From Prevotella sp. (GTDB lineage: Bacteria > Bacteroidota > Bacteroidia > Bacteroidales > Bacteroidaceae): a DNA stretch of 59,103 bases. The stretch lies in the NCBI GenBank assembly GCA_017561825.1, contig JAFZBK010000011.1:1-59103 (forward strand), given 5' to 3'. Below the pieces are notes generated by a model. That model did no database searches, had not been told where the DNA came from, and saw only the letters and a program-made list of their open reading frames with translations. A program made the position numbers and the translations under genes. Positions 17,117-25,495 of this stretch are shown here, piece after piece; the stretch's first letter is position 1, and each line of letters starts with the position of its first letter.

Positions 17117-17716
17117 ATGGACAATCTGAAAGGTATGACCGACGAAGAGTTGGCCTTATCGTATGTTGGAGGAAACAATAAAGCATTTGATTTACTGCTC
17201 TCACGCACACAATCAAAGCTCTTTTCGTATATCTTATTCGTGGTGCATGACCACGATAGGGCTAATGATGTCTTCCAGGAGACATTTGTCAAGGTGATCA
17301 CAAAGCTTCACCAGGGGAAGTATGTGAACAGTGGCAAGTTCTCTGCCTGGTTGATGCGTATTGCGCATAATGTGATCATGGACTGGTATCGTGATCATCG
17401 TACGGAGAACATTGTGGAGCCGAACGAAGAGAACGACCTGTCGAACATCTCCTCAAGGGATCTGATGGAGGCGAACGTGGAGAACCAGTACGTCAACGCA
17501 CAGGTGATGAATGATGTCACACGGATGATGAACCAGTTGCCACCCACCCAGCGTGAAGTGGTGTACATGCGTTTCTATCAGGATATGTCGTTCAAGGAGA
17601 TTGCTGAGACGACGGGCGTGAGCATCAACACATCATTAGGTCGTATGCGCTATGCCGTGATGAACATGCGCAAGATGGCACGTGAACATCAGATTACGCT
17701 CCAATTGGAGATGTAA
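17117..17716 (+). CDS. RNA polymerase sigma factor, sigma-70 family (ECF-like)
   Basis: A 199-residue sigma factor with region 2 (residues about 20-95, including FSYILFVVHDHDRANDVFQETF and FSAWLMRIAHNVIMDWYRDHR) and region 4 (about 130-185, LPPTQREVVYMRFYQDMSFKEIAE with the helix-turn-helix). It lacks regions 1.1 and 3, so it is of the alternative/ECF type. No anti-sigma gene lies beside it; the next gene on the plus strand is the trp leader. It has its own consensus promoter. The target genes are unknown. Confidence 0.9.
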   Translation: MDNLKGMTDEELALSYVGGNNKAFDLLLSRTQSKLFSYILFVVHDHDRANDVFQETFVKVITKLHQGKYVNSGKFSAWLMRIAHNVIMDWYRDHRTENIVEPNEENDLSNISSRDLMEANVENQYVNAQVMNDVTRMMNQLPPTQREVVYMRFYQDMSFKEIAETTGVSINTSLGRMRYAVMNMRKMAREHQITLQLEM

Positions 17717-17756
17717 TCATGTTCCCGCACCAAGGTGTTCGCAATACTTTGAGGGA

Positions 17757-18407
17757 TTAAAGGGCTTTCAGCTCTTTGATGGTCTGATGGGGGGCTTTGG
17801 CCTTGAAGACATAGCTGCCGCTGACGAGTACATCTACGCCAGCCTTCACGAGTCGTGGGGCTGTCTCTTCCTGTACGCCACCGTCAACTTCGATCAGTGC
17901 TTTCGAACCACTCCTAACGATCAGCTCTTTGAGTCGTTTTACTTTGGCGATGGTGTTTTCAATGAATGTCTGGCCGCCGAAGCCGGGGTTGACGCTCATC
18001 AGCAGAACCATATCTACATCGTTGATGATGTCTTCCAGTACACTGACAGGCGTAGAGGGATTCAGGGTCACTCCAGCTTTCATACCTGCATCGTGTATCT
18101 CCTGGATCGTCCTGTGCAGATGCGTGCAGGCCTCGTAGTGTACATTCATCATCATGGCTCCGATCTTGGCTGTCTGCTGGATATACTGCTCGGGATGAAC
18201 GATCATGAAATGAACGTCAAGCGGCTTTTTGCATATCTTGGCCACAGCCTCCAATACAGGGAATCCGAAAGAGATGTTAGGTACGAAGACACCGTCCATA
18301 ATGTCCATGTGGAGCCAGTCGGCCTCACTTCGGTTGATCATGTCCACATCGCTGCGCAGGTCGGCGAAGTTGGCGGCCAGCAGTGATGGAGAAACCAATG
18401 TTGCCAT
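17757..18407 (-). CDS. rpe: Ribulose-phosphate 3-epimerase
   Basis: Interconverts ribulose 5-phosphate and xylulose 5-phosphate in the pentose-phosphate pathway. It is a 216-residue TIM barrel of normal length. Motifs seen are PSLLAANFADL, the metal site WLHMDIMDGVFVPNISFG, HFMIVHPEQ, MSVNPGFGGQTFIE and EVDGGVQEETAP. It is preceded on the same strand, 19 bp upstream, by a 50-codon gene, and it converges with the sigma-factor gene. Confidence 0.96.
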   Translation of the reverse strand: MATLVSPSLLAANFADLRSDVDMINRSEADWLHMDIMDGVFVPNISFGFPVLEAVAKICKKPLDVHFMIVHPEQYIQQTAKIGAMMMNVHYEACTHLHRTIQEIHDAGMKAGVTLNPSTPVSVLEDIINDVDMVLLMSVNPGFGGQTFIENTIAKVKRLKELIVRSGSKALIEVDGGVQEETAPRLVKAGVDVLVSGSYVFKAKAPHQTIKELKAL

Positions 18408-18426
18408 TTCTTTCTGCTTTAATGAA

Positions 18427-18579
18427 TTAGTTCAGACAATAGTTGGGGCATTGACCGTATTGCTTCAACAGATTATAAGCATAGGCGAACTGCCGGATGG
18501 TGTTTAACGTCTTCTCTGACGGACCAATTGTCTCTTGAGGTGTAAAATGCTGCATAGGCGGATTTGTTATAGTGTTCAT
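18427..18579 (-). CDS. Small conserved-looking protein upstream of rpe
   Basis: A 50-residue frame from the ATG at 18579 with the core TPQETIGPSEKTLNTIRQFAYAY and the end CPNYCLN. Short proteins with a PSEKTL-IRQ-A-Y core and a Cys-containing tail are, as I recall, widespread in Bacteroidales, which supports a real gene. It ends 19 bp before rpe on the same strand, so cotranscription is likely. It has no signal peptide or membrane segment and its function is unknown. Confidence 0.55.
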   Translation of the reverse strand: MNTITNPPMQHFTPQETIGPSEKTLNTIRQFAYAYNLLKQYGQCPNYCLN

Positions 18580-18586
18580 CTTATTA

Positions 18587-18613
18587 ACGTAATAGTAGGT
18601 GTGTTTATTACGT
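18587..18613. repeat. Inverted repeat between the divergent rpe and trp units
   Basis: ACGTAATA (18587-18594) and TATTACGT (18606-18613) form a perfect 8-bp inverted repeat with an 11-bp spacer. The centre-to-centre distance is 19 bp, about two helical turns. It could be an operator; no regulator is known. Confidence 0.4.
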
Positions 18614-18638
18614 CACAAATAAAAAAGTTACTAAAAAT

Positions 18639-18669
18639 TTTGCAGATAAAAAGAAAATGTGTAAATTTG
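18639..18669 (+). promoter_or_regulatory. Promoter of the trp operon
   Basis: TTTG (18639-18642) and TAAATTTG (18662-18669) are spaced by 19 bp. The predicted start at about 18673 gives a leader of roughly 200 nt before trpD that contains the leader peptide and attenuator. Confidence 0.82.
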
Positions 18670-18703
18670 CACCCGAAATCATTCAAATTAAAAGAAAAAG
18701 AGC

Positions 18704-18763
18704 ATGATTAATAATGTATTCGCAGCATGGTGGTGGCGCTACTCAAGATTGAACAAGTCGTGA
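18704..18763 (+). CDS. trpL: trp operon leader peptide
   Basis: A 19-codon frame, MINNVFAAWWWRYSRLNKS, with three consecutive UGG Trp codons at 18728-18736. It lies between the trp promoter and a terminator hairpin upstream of trpD. Its stop codon lies inside a sequence (18757-18768) that can pair with 18808-18818. Ribosome position can therefore decide whether the terminator forms. Too short for automatic gene finding, but the context makes it convincing. Confidence 0.88.
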   Translation: MINNVFAAWWWRYSRLNKS

Positions 18764-18829
18764 GCAACGTTGCCGTGTGTATACATTTAAGATATCAGAG
18801 GCCTGCCGTTCTTACGACAGGCCTCTTTT
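18757..18829 (+). promoter_or_regulatory. trp attenuator (antiterminator and terminator)
   Basis: Terminator: AGAGGCCTG (18797-18805) pairs perfectly with CAGGCCTCT (18818-18826), followed by TTTT. Competing helix: GTCGTGAG-c-AAC (18757-18768) pairs with GTTCTTACGAC (18808-18818) over 11 bp with one G-U pair and one bulge. A ribosome stalled at the Trp codons leaves the competing helix free; a ribosome reaching the stop codon covers it and lets the terminator form. Confidence 0.82.
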
Positions 18830-18874
18830 CATCATGCAGGTATCAAAGCAAACAATAATATAAATAGATAAGGT

Positions 18875-19879
18875 ATGGAAATGAAAGAAATCTTGAACAG
18901 GATGTTGAATCACGAGGAGCTGACTCGTGAGGAGACCAAGAACATCCTGGTGGGAATCACCAAGAGCGAGTTCCCTAACGAGCAGATTACGGCCCTGCTG
19001 ACCGCTCTGCAGATGCGTGGTATAACCGTCGATGAGTTGTTGGGCTTCCGTGATGGTATCCTGGAGACAGGTGTGCCGGTGCCGCTCGACTGTGACCGTT
19101 ATATCGATGTGGTGGGAACAGGTGGTGACCGTAAGAACACCTTCAATATCTCCACCACCAGCTGCTTCGTGATTGCCGGTGCGGGCTATAAGGTGGCCAA
19201 GCACGGCAACTATGCGGCAACCAGTACCAGTGGTGCTTCGAATGTCATTGCCCATCACGGCATCAAGTTCACCGATGATATCGATAAGCTGAACCGCTCC
19301 ATCAACGAGTGCGGCATCGTTTATCTCCATGCCCAGCTCTTTGCCAAGGCCATGAAGTTCGTCGGCCCTATCCGCAAGGCCTTGCAGTTCCCCACATGCT
19401 TCAACCTCCTGGGCCCGATCGTGAATCCTTCCAAGCCACAGTGCCAGCTGTTGGGCGTGGCCAACCTCGACCAGATGCGCCTGTATAACCATGTGTACCA
19501 GAAGATCGGCATCGACTATGGTATCGTGAACAGCATCGACGGCTACGATGAGATCTCGCTGACTGGTGATTTCAAGGTGACCACCAACAACTACGAGCGC
19601 ATCTTCAAGCCGCAGGATCTGGGCTTTGATATCGCCAAACCCGAAGAGTTGGTGGCAGGTGCCTCTGAGGATGAGGCAGCAGCTATCTTCGACAGTGTAC
19701 TGGAGAACCGCTGTCTGCCAGCACAGAAGAACATCGTTCTGGCCAATGCGGCCTTCGGTATTCAGGTATTGGAGAAAGGTCAGAAGGATATCAGTGAGTG
19801 TGTGGAGATTGCCCGTGAGAGTATTGACAGCGGTAAGGCACTGGCAACCTTCAAGAAGTTCGTGGAGCTGAACAGTTGA
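18875..19879 (+). CDS. trpD: Anthranilate phosphoribosyltransferase
   Basis: Second step of tryptophan synthesis: anthranilate plus PRPP gives phosphoribosyl anthranilate. It has 334 residues, normal length. Motifs are the PRPP loop VVGTGGDRKNTFNIST, KHGNYAATSTSGASN and LGPIVNPSKPQCQLLGV. Start at 18875 (MEMKEIL) or 18881. It is the first structural gene after the trp attenuator. Here trpD is not fused to trpG; a separate trpG lies at the end of the cluster. Confidence 0.96.
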   Translation: MEMKEILNRMLNHEELTREETKNILVGITKSEFPNEQITALLTALQMRGITVDELLGFRDGILETGVPVPLDCDRYIDVVGTGGDRKNTFNISTTSCFVIAGAGYKVAKHGNYAATSTSGASNVIAHHGIKFTDDIDKLNRSINECGIVYLHAQLFAKAMKFVGPIRKALQFPTCFNLLGPIVNPSKPQCQLLGVANLDQMRLYNHVYQKIGIDYGIVNSIDGYDEISLTGDFKVTTNNYERIFKPQDLGFDIAKPEELVAGASEDEAAAIFDSVLENRCLPAQKNIVLANAAFGIQVLEKGQKDISECVEIARESIDSGKALATFKKFVELNS

Positions 19880-19915
19880 TCATCGCTTGTCAAACGGTTC
19901 TAATCATTCAGAGAT

Positions 19916-20740
19916 ATGGATATACTGGAAGAGATCGTAGCACGGAAACGGGTTGAGGTGGAGCGCTTCAAGGAGGCGATACCTGCCCAGACGCTGCATG
20001 TGAAGGTGGAGGAGCTGATGATGGATGGCGAGGCATGTCCTTCCATGCGTCAGGCGCTGATGGAAGCCGAGTGCGGTATCATCGCAGAGTTCAAGCGGAA
20101 ATCACCTTCCCGTGGCTGGATCCGTGAAGAGGGCAGGGCAGAGGAGATCCCTTTGTCGTACCAGCAGAACGGTGCCGCAGCGTTGAGTATCCTCACCGAC
20201 GATTACTATTTCGGGGGTCGTGACGCATTCATTACGGCTGCCCGTCGTTCAGGTGTTACCCTCCCGATACTCTATAAGAACTTCGTGATCGACGAATACC
20301 AGCTTTTCCAGGCTCGGCTTTGTGGGGCTTCTGCTGTGTTGCTGATCGCTGCCGACCTCCGTATTGACGAGTGTCGTGACCTACTGAGGATGGCACACGA
20401 GTTAGGTATGGAGGTGCTGTTGGAGATCCATGGGGAACAGGAGCTCGACTATGTGGAGCTGGAACCCGATATGTGTGGGGTGAACAACCGCAACTTAGGT
20501 ACGTTCATCACTGATGTCAACAACTCCTTCCGTCTGGCATCACGCTTACCCAAGGATATCTGTAAGGTGAGCGAAAGCGGTATCTCGAATCCCGATACGG
20601 TTCGTCAGTTGCAACTGGCAGGATTTAACGGTTTCCTCATCGGTGAGAACTTCATGAAGACCGCTGATCCAGGTGCTGCTTTGAAGTCGTTCCTGACAGA
20701 ATGTACGTTGAAAAATGTTGAATCATCAATCATGATATAG
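19916..20740 (+). CDS. trpC: Indole-3-glycerol phosphate synthase
   Basis: Closes the indole ring from carboxyphenylaminodeoxyribulose phosphate. It is a 274-residue TIM barrel with DILEEIVARKRVEVE at the start, IIAEFKRKSPSRGWI (catalytic Lys region), LPILYKNFVIDEYQ, EVLLEIHGEQEL, GVNNRNLGTF and KVSESGISNPD. It is not fused to trpF, which begins 2 bp after its stop. Confidence 0.96.
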   Translation: MDILEEIVARKRVEVERFKEAIPAQTLHVKVEELMMDGEACPSMRQALMEAECGIIAEFKRKSPSRGWIREEGRAEEIPLSYQQNGAAALSILTDDYYFGGRDAFITAARRSGVTLPILYKNFVIDEYQLFQARLCGASAVLLIAADLRIDECRDLLRMAHELGMEVLLEIHGEQELDYVELEPDMCGVNNRNLGTFITDVNNSFRLASRLPKDICKVSESGISNPDTVRQLQLAGFNGFLIGENFMKTADPGAALKSFLTECTLKNVESSIMI

Positions 20741-20742
20741 AT

Positions 20743-21474
20743 ATGATTATCAAGGTATGTGGTATGCGTGAGCCAGAGAATATTCGCGCAGTGGCTGCTT
20801 TAGGCATTGACTTGATGGGCTTTATTTTCTACCCGTCGAGCAGTCGTTTCGTACAGATGATCTCTTCCCGTGCAGGTATCATTCCTGATTATTCCGAGGA
20901 GAGACTGACCAAGGCGAAACATGTGGGTAAGAAACAGGATGATGACGCTTCTGAGGCTGAAGCAGAACAGTATGCGGGTCCGAAACGGGTAGGCGTCTTT
21001 GTGGATGACATGCCCCAGAACATTGTGACGCGTGTCTATAATTATGCCCTCGACTATGTGCAGCTGCATGGAAATGAGAGCGTTGAGATGATTGATAACC
21101 TGCGTAGAACAATTGATCCAGATATCCGTCCCAATATTAAGATTATTAAAGCATTAAGCATCTCATCTAAAGAAAGTCTTCAAGCATACAAAGCGTATGA
21201 AGGACATGTAGATATGTTCCTTTTCGATACACGTTGTGAGAGCTATGGTGGCAGTGGCGAACAGTTCGATTGGTCGGTACTCCAATCGTATGAGGGTAAC
21301 ACTCCTTTCCTGTTAAGCGGTGGTATTGGTCCTGAGGATGCTGCTCGCATCAAAGCATTCTCTCACCCACAGTTTGCCGGTGTTGACCTCAATAGCAAAT
21401 TCGAGATTTCTCCTGCCGTGAAGGATGTAGAGAAACTCAATACGTTCATCCAAGAGATTCGTCAGGAGGATTGA
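20743..21474 (+). CDS. trpF: Phosphoribosylanthranilate isomerase with an acidic insertion
   Basis: Isomerises phosphoribosyl anthranilate. It starts IIKVCGMREPENI (catalytic Cys in KVCGM) and ends with LSGGIGPEDA and GVDLNSKFEISPAVKD (catalytic Asp region). The protein has 243 residues against about 205-215 usual. The excess is a hydrophilic, acidic stretch at about residues 50-80 (KKQDDDASEAEAEQYAG) before KRVGVFVDD, replacing the short loop normally there. It lies 2 bp after trpC and 45 bp before trpA. The catalytic core looks intact. Confidence 0.94.
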   Translation: MIIKVCGMREPENIRAVAALGIDLMGFIFYPSSSRFVQMISSRAGIIPDYSEERLTKAKHVGKKQDDDASEAEAEQYAGPKRVGVFVDDMPQNIVTRVYNYALDYVQLHGNESVEMIDNLRRTIDPDIRPNIKIIKALSISSKESLQAYKAYEGHVDMFLFDTRCESYGGSGEQFDWSVLQSYEGNTPFLLSGGIGPEDAARIKAFSHPQFAGVDLNSKFEISPAVKDVEKLNTFIQEIRQED

Positions 21475-21519
21475 TGGGATAGGTAAAGGATAACAATGAT
21501 ACTTTATACTGAATAAGAA

Positions 21520-22314
21520 ATGACAACAATGAATAAAATTAACAAACTCTTTAGCGAGCAGAAGGAAACAGGAAAGAAGATCCTGTCGCTCTATTTCTGC
21601 GCAGGCTGTCCTACTCTTGAGGGAACAGCTGATGTCATCAAGACCTTGGAGAAGCGTGGCATCGGCATGATCGAGGTGGGCATTCCTTTCAGTGACCCCT
21701 TGGCTGACGGACCAGTCATTCAGAGTGCAGGAACCATAGCCTTGAAGAACGGCATGACCTTAACCAAGCTCTTCGAGCAGTTGCGCAGCATCAAGGATGA
21801 GGTGCAGATACCACTCGTGTTGATGGGATACTTGAATGTGGTTATGCACTTCGGCATCGAGCGGTTCTGTCAGCAGTGTGTGGAGAGTGGTGTGTCTGGA
21901 ATGATCATTCCCGACCTCCCCTTTGCGGATTACCTGAGTGAGGTGAAACCCATTGCCGACAAGTATGATCTCCGCGTGATCATGATGATTACGCCCGAGA
22001 CGAGTGAGGAGCGTATTCGTTTCATCGACGAGCATACGGATGGCTTCATCTATATGGTCAGCTCTGCCAGCATCACAGGTGCTCAACAGAACTTCGATGA
22101 GCAGAAGCAGGCTTATTTCCGTCATATCCATAGCATGAACCTGCGCAATTCCCGCATGATTGGCTTCGGTATCAGTAACAAGCAGACACTGGAGAGCGCA
22201 TGGAATAATGCCGCTGGTGCCATCATCGGTTCCAAGTTCGTGAGTCTGCTGAACGAGACCAAGGGGGATGCGGATAAGGCGATGGACCTTTTGGAGACTG
22301 CGTTGAAAAGTTGA
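21520..22314 (+). CDS. trpA: Tryptophan synthase alpha subunit
   Basis: Cleaves indole-3-glycerol phosphate to indole and glyceraldehyde 3-phosphate in complex with TrpB. 264 residues. MIEVGIPFSDPLADGPVIQ carries the catalytic Glu and Asp; LVLMGYLNVVM, IIPDLPF and GFGISNKQT are also present. The start at 21520 is an ATG (MTTMNKINKLF); 21529 is possible. Its last codons run into a GTTGAAAA tandem repeat. TrpB is separated from it here by a thioesterase-type gene, unlike the usual direct neighbours. Confidence 0.96.
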   Translation: MTTMNKINKLFSEQKETGKKILSLYFCAGCPTLEGTADVIKTLEKRGIGMIEVGIPFSDPLADGPVIQSAGTIALKNGMTLTKLFEQLRSIKDEVQIPLVLMGYLNVVMHFGIERFCQQCVESGVSGMIIPDLPFADYLSEVKPIADKYDLRVIMMITPETSEERIRFIDEHTDGFIYMVSSASITGAQQNFDEQKQAYFRHIHSMNLRNSRMIGFGISNKQTLESAWNNAAGAIIGSKFVSLLNETKGDADKAMDLLETALKS

Positions 22315-22418
22315 AAAATTGAAAAGTTGAAAAATTAAAATTATGCATTATGCATTATGCATTATGAATTAAGCATTAAAATTATGCATTAAGCATTATG
22401 CATTATGAATTGAAAGAG
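22312..22418 (+). repeat. AT-rich tandem repeats between trpA and the thioesterase gene
   Basis: Two adjoining arrays: TTGAAAAATTGAAAAG-type units (22312-22340), then repeated ATTATGCATTATGCATTATG / AAGCATTAAAATT units (22341-22412). They fill the whole gap between trpA and the next gene and supply a spurious ATG start at 22398. They mark the junction between the two trp gene blocks. Confidence 0.85.
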
Positions 22419-22832
22419 ATGTCATTAAAGGATTATTTGAACAACGGGGATGTGTTCGCCAAGAACATGGGTGCGAAGATCACGGATATTCGTGAAGGCT
22501 ATGCACGGGCGGAAATGGTGGTGACGAAAGACCATCTGAATGCTGGAGGCGTCTGTCAGGGTGGTGCTATCTTCACCTTGGCTGATCTGGCCTTTGCCGC
22601 CATTACCAACAGTCGTGGTAAGCTCACCTTCGGACTCGAGAACACCATCGCCTTCCTGCACAGCGCCTTCGAAGGGGATGTGCTCGTGGCTGAGGCTGTC
22701 GAGACGTTGAACCACCATAAGATTCCCTATTGCGAGATCAAGGTGAAGAACCAGCATGGCGACCTGATCTGTACCATGACCGGTCTGGCTTATCGGAAGG
22801 ATAAGCCGATGGTGTTCGATTCCTTGATGTAA
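22419..22832 (+). CDS. PaaI-type hotdog-fold thioesterase
   Basis: A protein of about 137 residues with the hotdog fold: GYARAEMVVTKDHLNAGGVCQGGAIFTLADLAFAA carries the HxNxxGxxxGG...D core of the PaaI/YbgC-like family. The start at 22419 (MSLKDYLNNGD) is chosen because the longer frame begins in the ATGCATT repeat. It probably hydrolyses an aromatic or other acyl-CoA. Its place inside the trp operon, 10 bp before trpB, is unexpected; a link to tryptophan synthesis is not known to me. Confidence 0.88.
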   Translation: MSLKDYLNNGDVFAKNMGAKITDIREGYARAEMVVTKDHLNAGGVCQGGAIFTLADLAFAAITNSRGKLTFGLENTIAFLHSAFEGDVLVAEAVETLNHHKIPYCEIKVKNQHGDLICTMTGLAYRKDKPMVFDSLM

Positions 22833-22842
22833 TAAAAAGATA

Positions 22843-24048
22843 ATGTACAAAGATATGAAAGAGAGTTTTTTTGTAGATGAGCACGGCTTCTATGGAGAGT
22901 TTGGCGGTGCTTATGTTCCCGAGATACTGTATAAGTGCGTGGATGACCTACGGAAGTCGTACCTGCCCATCATCGAGAGCGAGTCGTTCAAGAAGGAATA
23001 CCACCAGTTGCTGAAGGACTATGTGGGTCGTCCGTCTCCCCTGTATTATGCCAAAAGGATGAGCGAGAAGTACGGCTGTCAGCTGTATCTGAAGCGCGAG
23101 GACCTGAACCATACGGGTGCCCATAAGATCAATAACACCATCGGACAGATCCTGATGGCCAAGCGGATGGGTAAGACGCGTATCATCGCAGAGACCGGTG
23201 CTGGTCAGCACGGCGTGGCCACTGCTACGGTATGTGCCTTGATGAACATGAAATGCGAGGTGTTCATGGGGGCCACCGACGTGGAGCGTCAGCATACCAA
23301 TGTGGAGCGCATGAAGATGCTGGGTGCTGAGGTGCATCCTGTCAGGACGGGTAACATGACTTTGAGTGATGCGTGTTCCGAGGCGATACGCGACTGGTGC
23401 TGTCATCCCTCCGACACCTTCTATATCGTGGGCTCTACCATGGGACCGCATCCCTATCCGGACATCGTGGCCAGGATGCAGAGCGTCATCTCGGAAGAGA
23501 TCAAGTGGCAGCTGCAGGAGAAGGTGGGGCGCGACTATCCCGATTACCTCATCGCATGTATCGGTGGGGGTAGCAATGCGGCAGGTACCATCTATCACTA
23601 TATCGACGACGAGCGCGTAAAGATCGTGCTGGCTGAGGCTGGCGGTCATGGCATCGATACCGACTATACCGCTGCCACCATCCATCGCGGAACAGTGGGC
23701 ATCCTTCATGGCTCGAAGATGCTGGTGATGCAGACGCCCGACGGACAGATCCAAGAGGCGTTCACCATCTCTGCAGGACTGGATTACCCGGGTGTAGGAC
23801 CCATGCACTGTAACATGGCCGTGAAAGGGCGCAGTAAGGTGCTGGCCATCAACGATGATGAGGCTATCCGTGGTGGCTATGAGCTGACACGCATGGAGGG
23901 AATCATCCCTGCCATAGAGAGTGCCCATGCCATCGCCGTACTCGAGAAACTCTCCTTCAAGCCCGAAGATGTGGTGGTGCTGACCGTCAGCGGTCGTGGC
24001 GACAAGGATATTGAAACCTATTTGAATGCATATCAATCTTATGAATAA
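22843..24048 (+). CDS. trpB: Tryptophan synthase beta subunit
   Basis: PLP enzyme joining indole and serine to tryptophan. 401 residues, of the TrpB1 type. FGEFGGAYVPE-type start (GEFGGAYVPEILYKCVDDL), the PLP lysine in EDLNHTGAHKINNT, ETGAGQHGVATAT and the glycine-rich CIGGGSNAAG. It follows the thioesterase gene by 10 bp and overlaps the start of trpE by 8 bp. Confidence 0.97.
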   Translation: MYKDMKESFFVDEHGFYGEFGGAYVPEILYKCVDDLRKSYLPIIESESFKKEYHQLLKDYVGRPSPLYYAKRMSEKYGCQLYLKREDLNHTGAHKINNTIGQILMAKRMGKTRIIAETGAGQHGVATATVCALMNMKCEVFMGATDVERQHTNVERMKMLGAEVHPVRTGNMTLSDACSEAIRDWCCHPSDTFYIVGSTMGPHPYPDIVARMQSVISEEIKWQLQEKVGRDYPDYLIACIGGGSNAAGTIYHYIDDERVKIVLAEAGGHGIDTDYTAATIHRGTVGILHGSKMLVMQTPDGQIQEAFTISAGLDYPGVGPMHCNMAVKGRSKVLAINDDEAIRGGYELTRMEGIIPAIESAHAIAVLEKLSFKPEDVVVLTVSGRGDKDIETYLNAYQSYE

Positions 24049-25483
24049 GGATGTACGTTTCCATTATGTCACCGAAAGCAGAACGATTCTCGGTGACCTC
24101 TATACGCCGGTAGGTGTATATATGCGGTTACGCGACCTCTATCCGCAGAGTGCCTTGATGGAGAGTTCCGATTACCACGATGCCAACAACAGTCGTTCGT
24201 TCATCGGTGTCAACCCCATCGCCTCCGTGGCGGTCAGTCATGGCGAGAGCATCTGCACCTTCCCTGATGGTAGTGTGGTGCGCCGTCAGCTCGATAACGA
24301 CTACCGTACGCATCATGTCATCAACGACTTCCTCGATCACTTCCAGGTGGAAGGCGAGAATGCTGCGTTCTGCGGACTCTATGGCTATACGTCGTTCAAT
24401 GCCGTGCGCTACTTCGAGGATATTGCCGTGAAGGATGAGACCATGGAGAAGAACGATGCGCCAGACATGTGTTATATCCTCTATCGGGATGTCATCGTCT
24501 TCGACCATCATAATAGTAAGGTGACACTCATTACCCTCCGTCAGGCAAGCGCCCCTTCTGGTCATGTCCTCGATGACCTGCTGCGCTCCATGAACCGCTC
24601 GAATATCAATGCCTATGATTTCCACCCTGTAGGCGATACCACTTCTTCCTTGACGGACGAGGAGCATAAGGAGAATATCCGCAAGGGTATCCGTCATTGT
24701 CTGCGTGGTGATGTGTTCCAGATCGTGCTGTCGCGTCGCTTCGTGCAGAAATACGAGGGAGATGACTTCAAGCTCTACCGTGCCCTGCGCAGCATCAACC
24801 CCTCGCCGTATCTGTTCTACTTCGATTTCGGTGGCTTCCGTATCTTCGGCTCTTCGCCTGAGACGCACTGTAGGATTGAACGCGAGTGCGGAAGTACGGG
24901 CGAACAGAGGTACACCGCCTATATCGATCCCATTGCAGGAACCACGCGTCGTACTGGTGATGAGGAGCAGGATCGCAAGAATGCAGAGTATCTGCGCAAC
25001 GATCCCAAGGAGAATGCCGAGCATGTCATGCTGGTAGATCTGGCTCGTAACGACCTCTCCCGAAACTGTCATGGAGTGAAGGTGGAGTTCTACAAGGACC
25101 TCCAGTACTACAGTCATGTGATACATCTCGTCAGCAGGGTGAGTGGTATCCTCGATGAGGACGCCGATCCTATCAAGTCGTTCATCGACACCTTCCCCGC
25201 AGGAACCCTTTCAGGCGCCCCGAAGGTGCGTGCCATGCAACTGATCTCCGAATACGAGCCACACAACAGAGGTGCCTATGGCGGTTGTATCGGCTATATC
25301 GGCTTCGACCGCAGTCTGAACCATGCCATCACCATCCGCACGTTTGTCAGCAGGAACGGAGAGCTGTGGTTCCAGGCTGGCGGTGGTATTGTGGCGAAGA
25401 GTAACGAGGAATACGAATTGCAGGAGGTGAACAACAAGCTCGGTGCGTTGAGAAGAGCCATCCTGTTGGCAGAAACTATGTAA
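24041..25483 (+). CDS. trpE: Anthranilate synthase component I
   Basis: Converts chorismate and ammonia to anthranilate. About 480 residues. N-terminal domain with YPQSALMESSDYHDANNSRS (feedback-binding LLES-like motif). Chorismate-binding domain with FQIVLSRRF, NPSPYLFYFDF, DPIAGTTRRTGDEEQD, LVDLARNDL and FPAGTLSGAPKVRAM. The start at 24041 (MNKDVRFHYVTES) overlaps trpB by 8 bp; 24026 is an alternative ATG. It pairs with TrpG encoded 12 bp downstream. Confidence 0.95.
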   Translation: MNKDVRFHYVTESRTILGDLYTPVGVYMRLRDLYPQSALMESSDYHDANNSRSFIGVNPIASVAVSHGESICTFPDGSVVRRQLDNDYRTHHVINDFLDHFQVEGENAAFCGLYGYTSFNAVRYFEDIAVKDETMEKNDAPDMCYILYRDVIVFDHHNSKVTLITLRQASAPSGHVLDDLLRSMNRSNINAYDFHPVGDTTSSLTDEEHKENIRKGIRHCLRGDVFQIVLSRRFVQKYEGDDFKLYRALRSINPSPYLFYFDFGGFRIFGSSPETHCRIERECGSTGEQRYTAYIDPIAGTTRRTGDEEQDRKNAEYLRNDPKENAEHVMLVDLARNDLSRNCHGVKVEFYKDLQYYSHVIHLVSRVSGILDEDADPIKSFIDTFPAGTLSGAPKVRAMQLISEYEPHNRGAYGGCIGYIGFDRSLNHAITIRTFVSRNGELWFQAGGGIVAKSNEEYELQEVNNKLGALRRAILLAETM

Positions 25484-25495
25484 ATCCCTGAAGCT

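Noticed and set aside
22948-24036. 362-codon frame antisense to trpB
   Set aside because: A shadow of a long, strongly conserved gene; antisense frames of this size recur opposite many genes here, also at 15351-16439 and 5202-6491.
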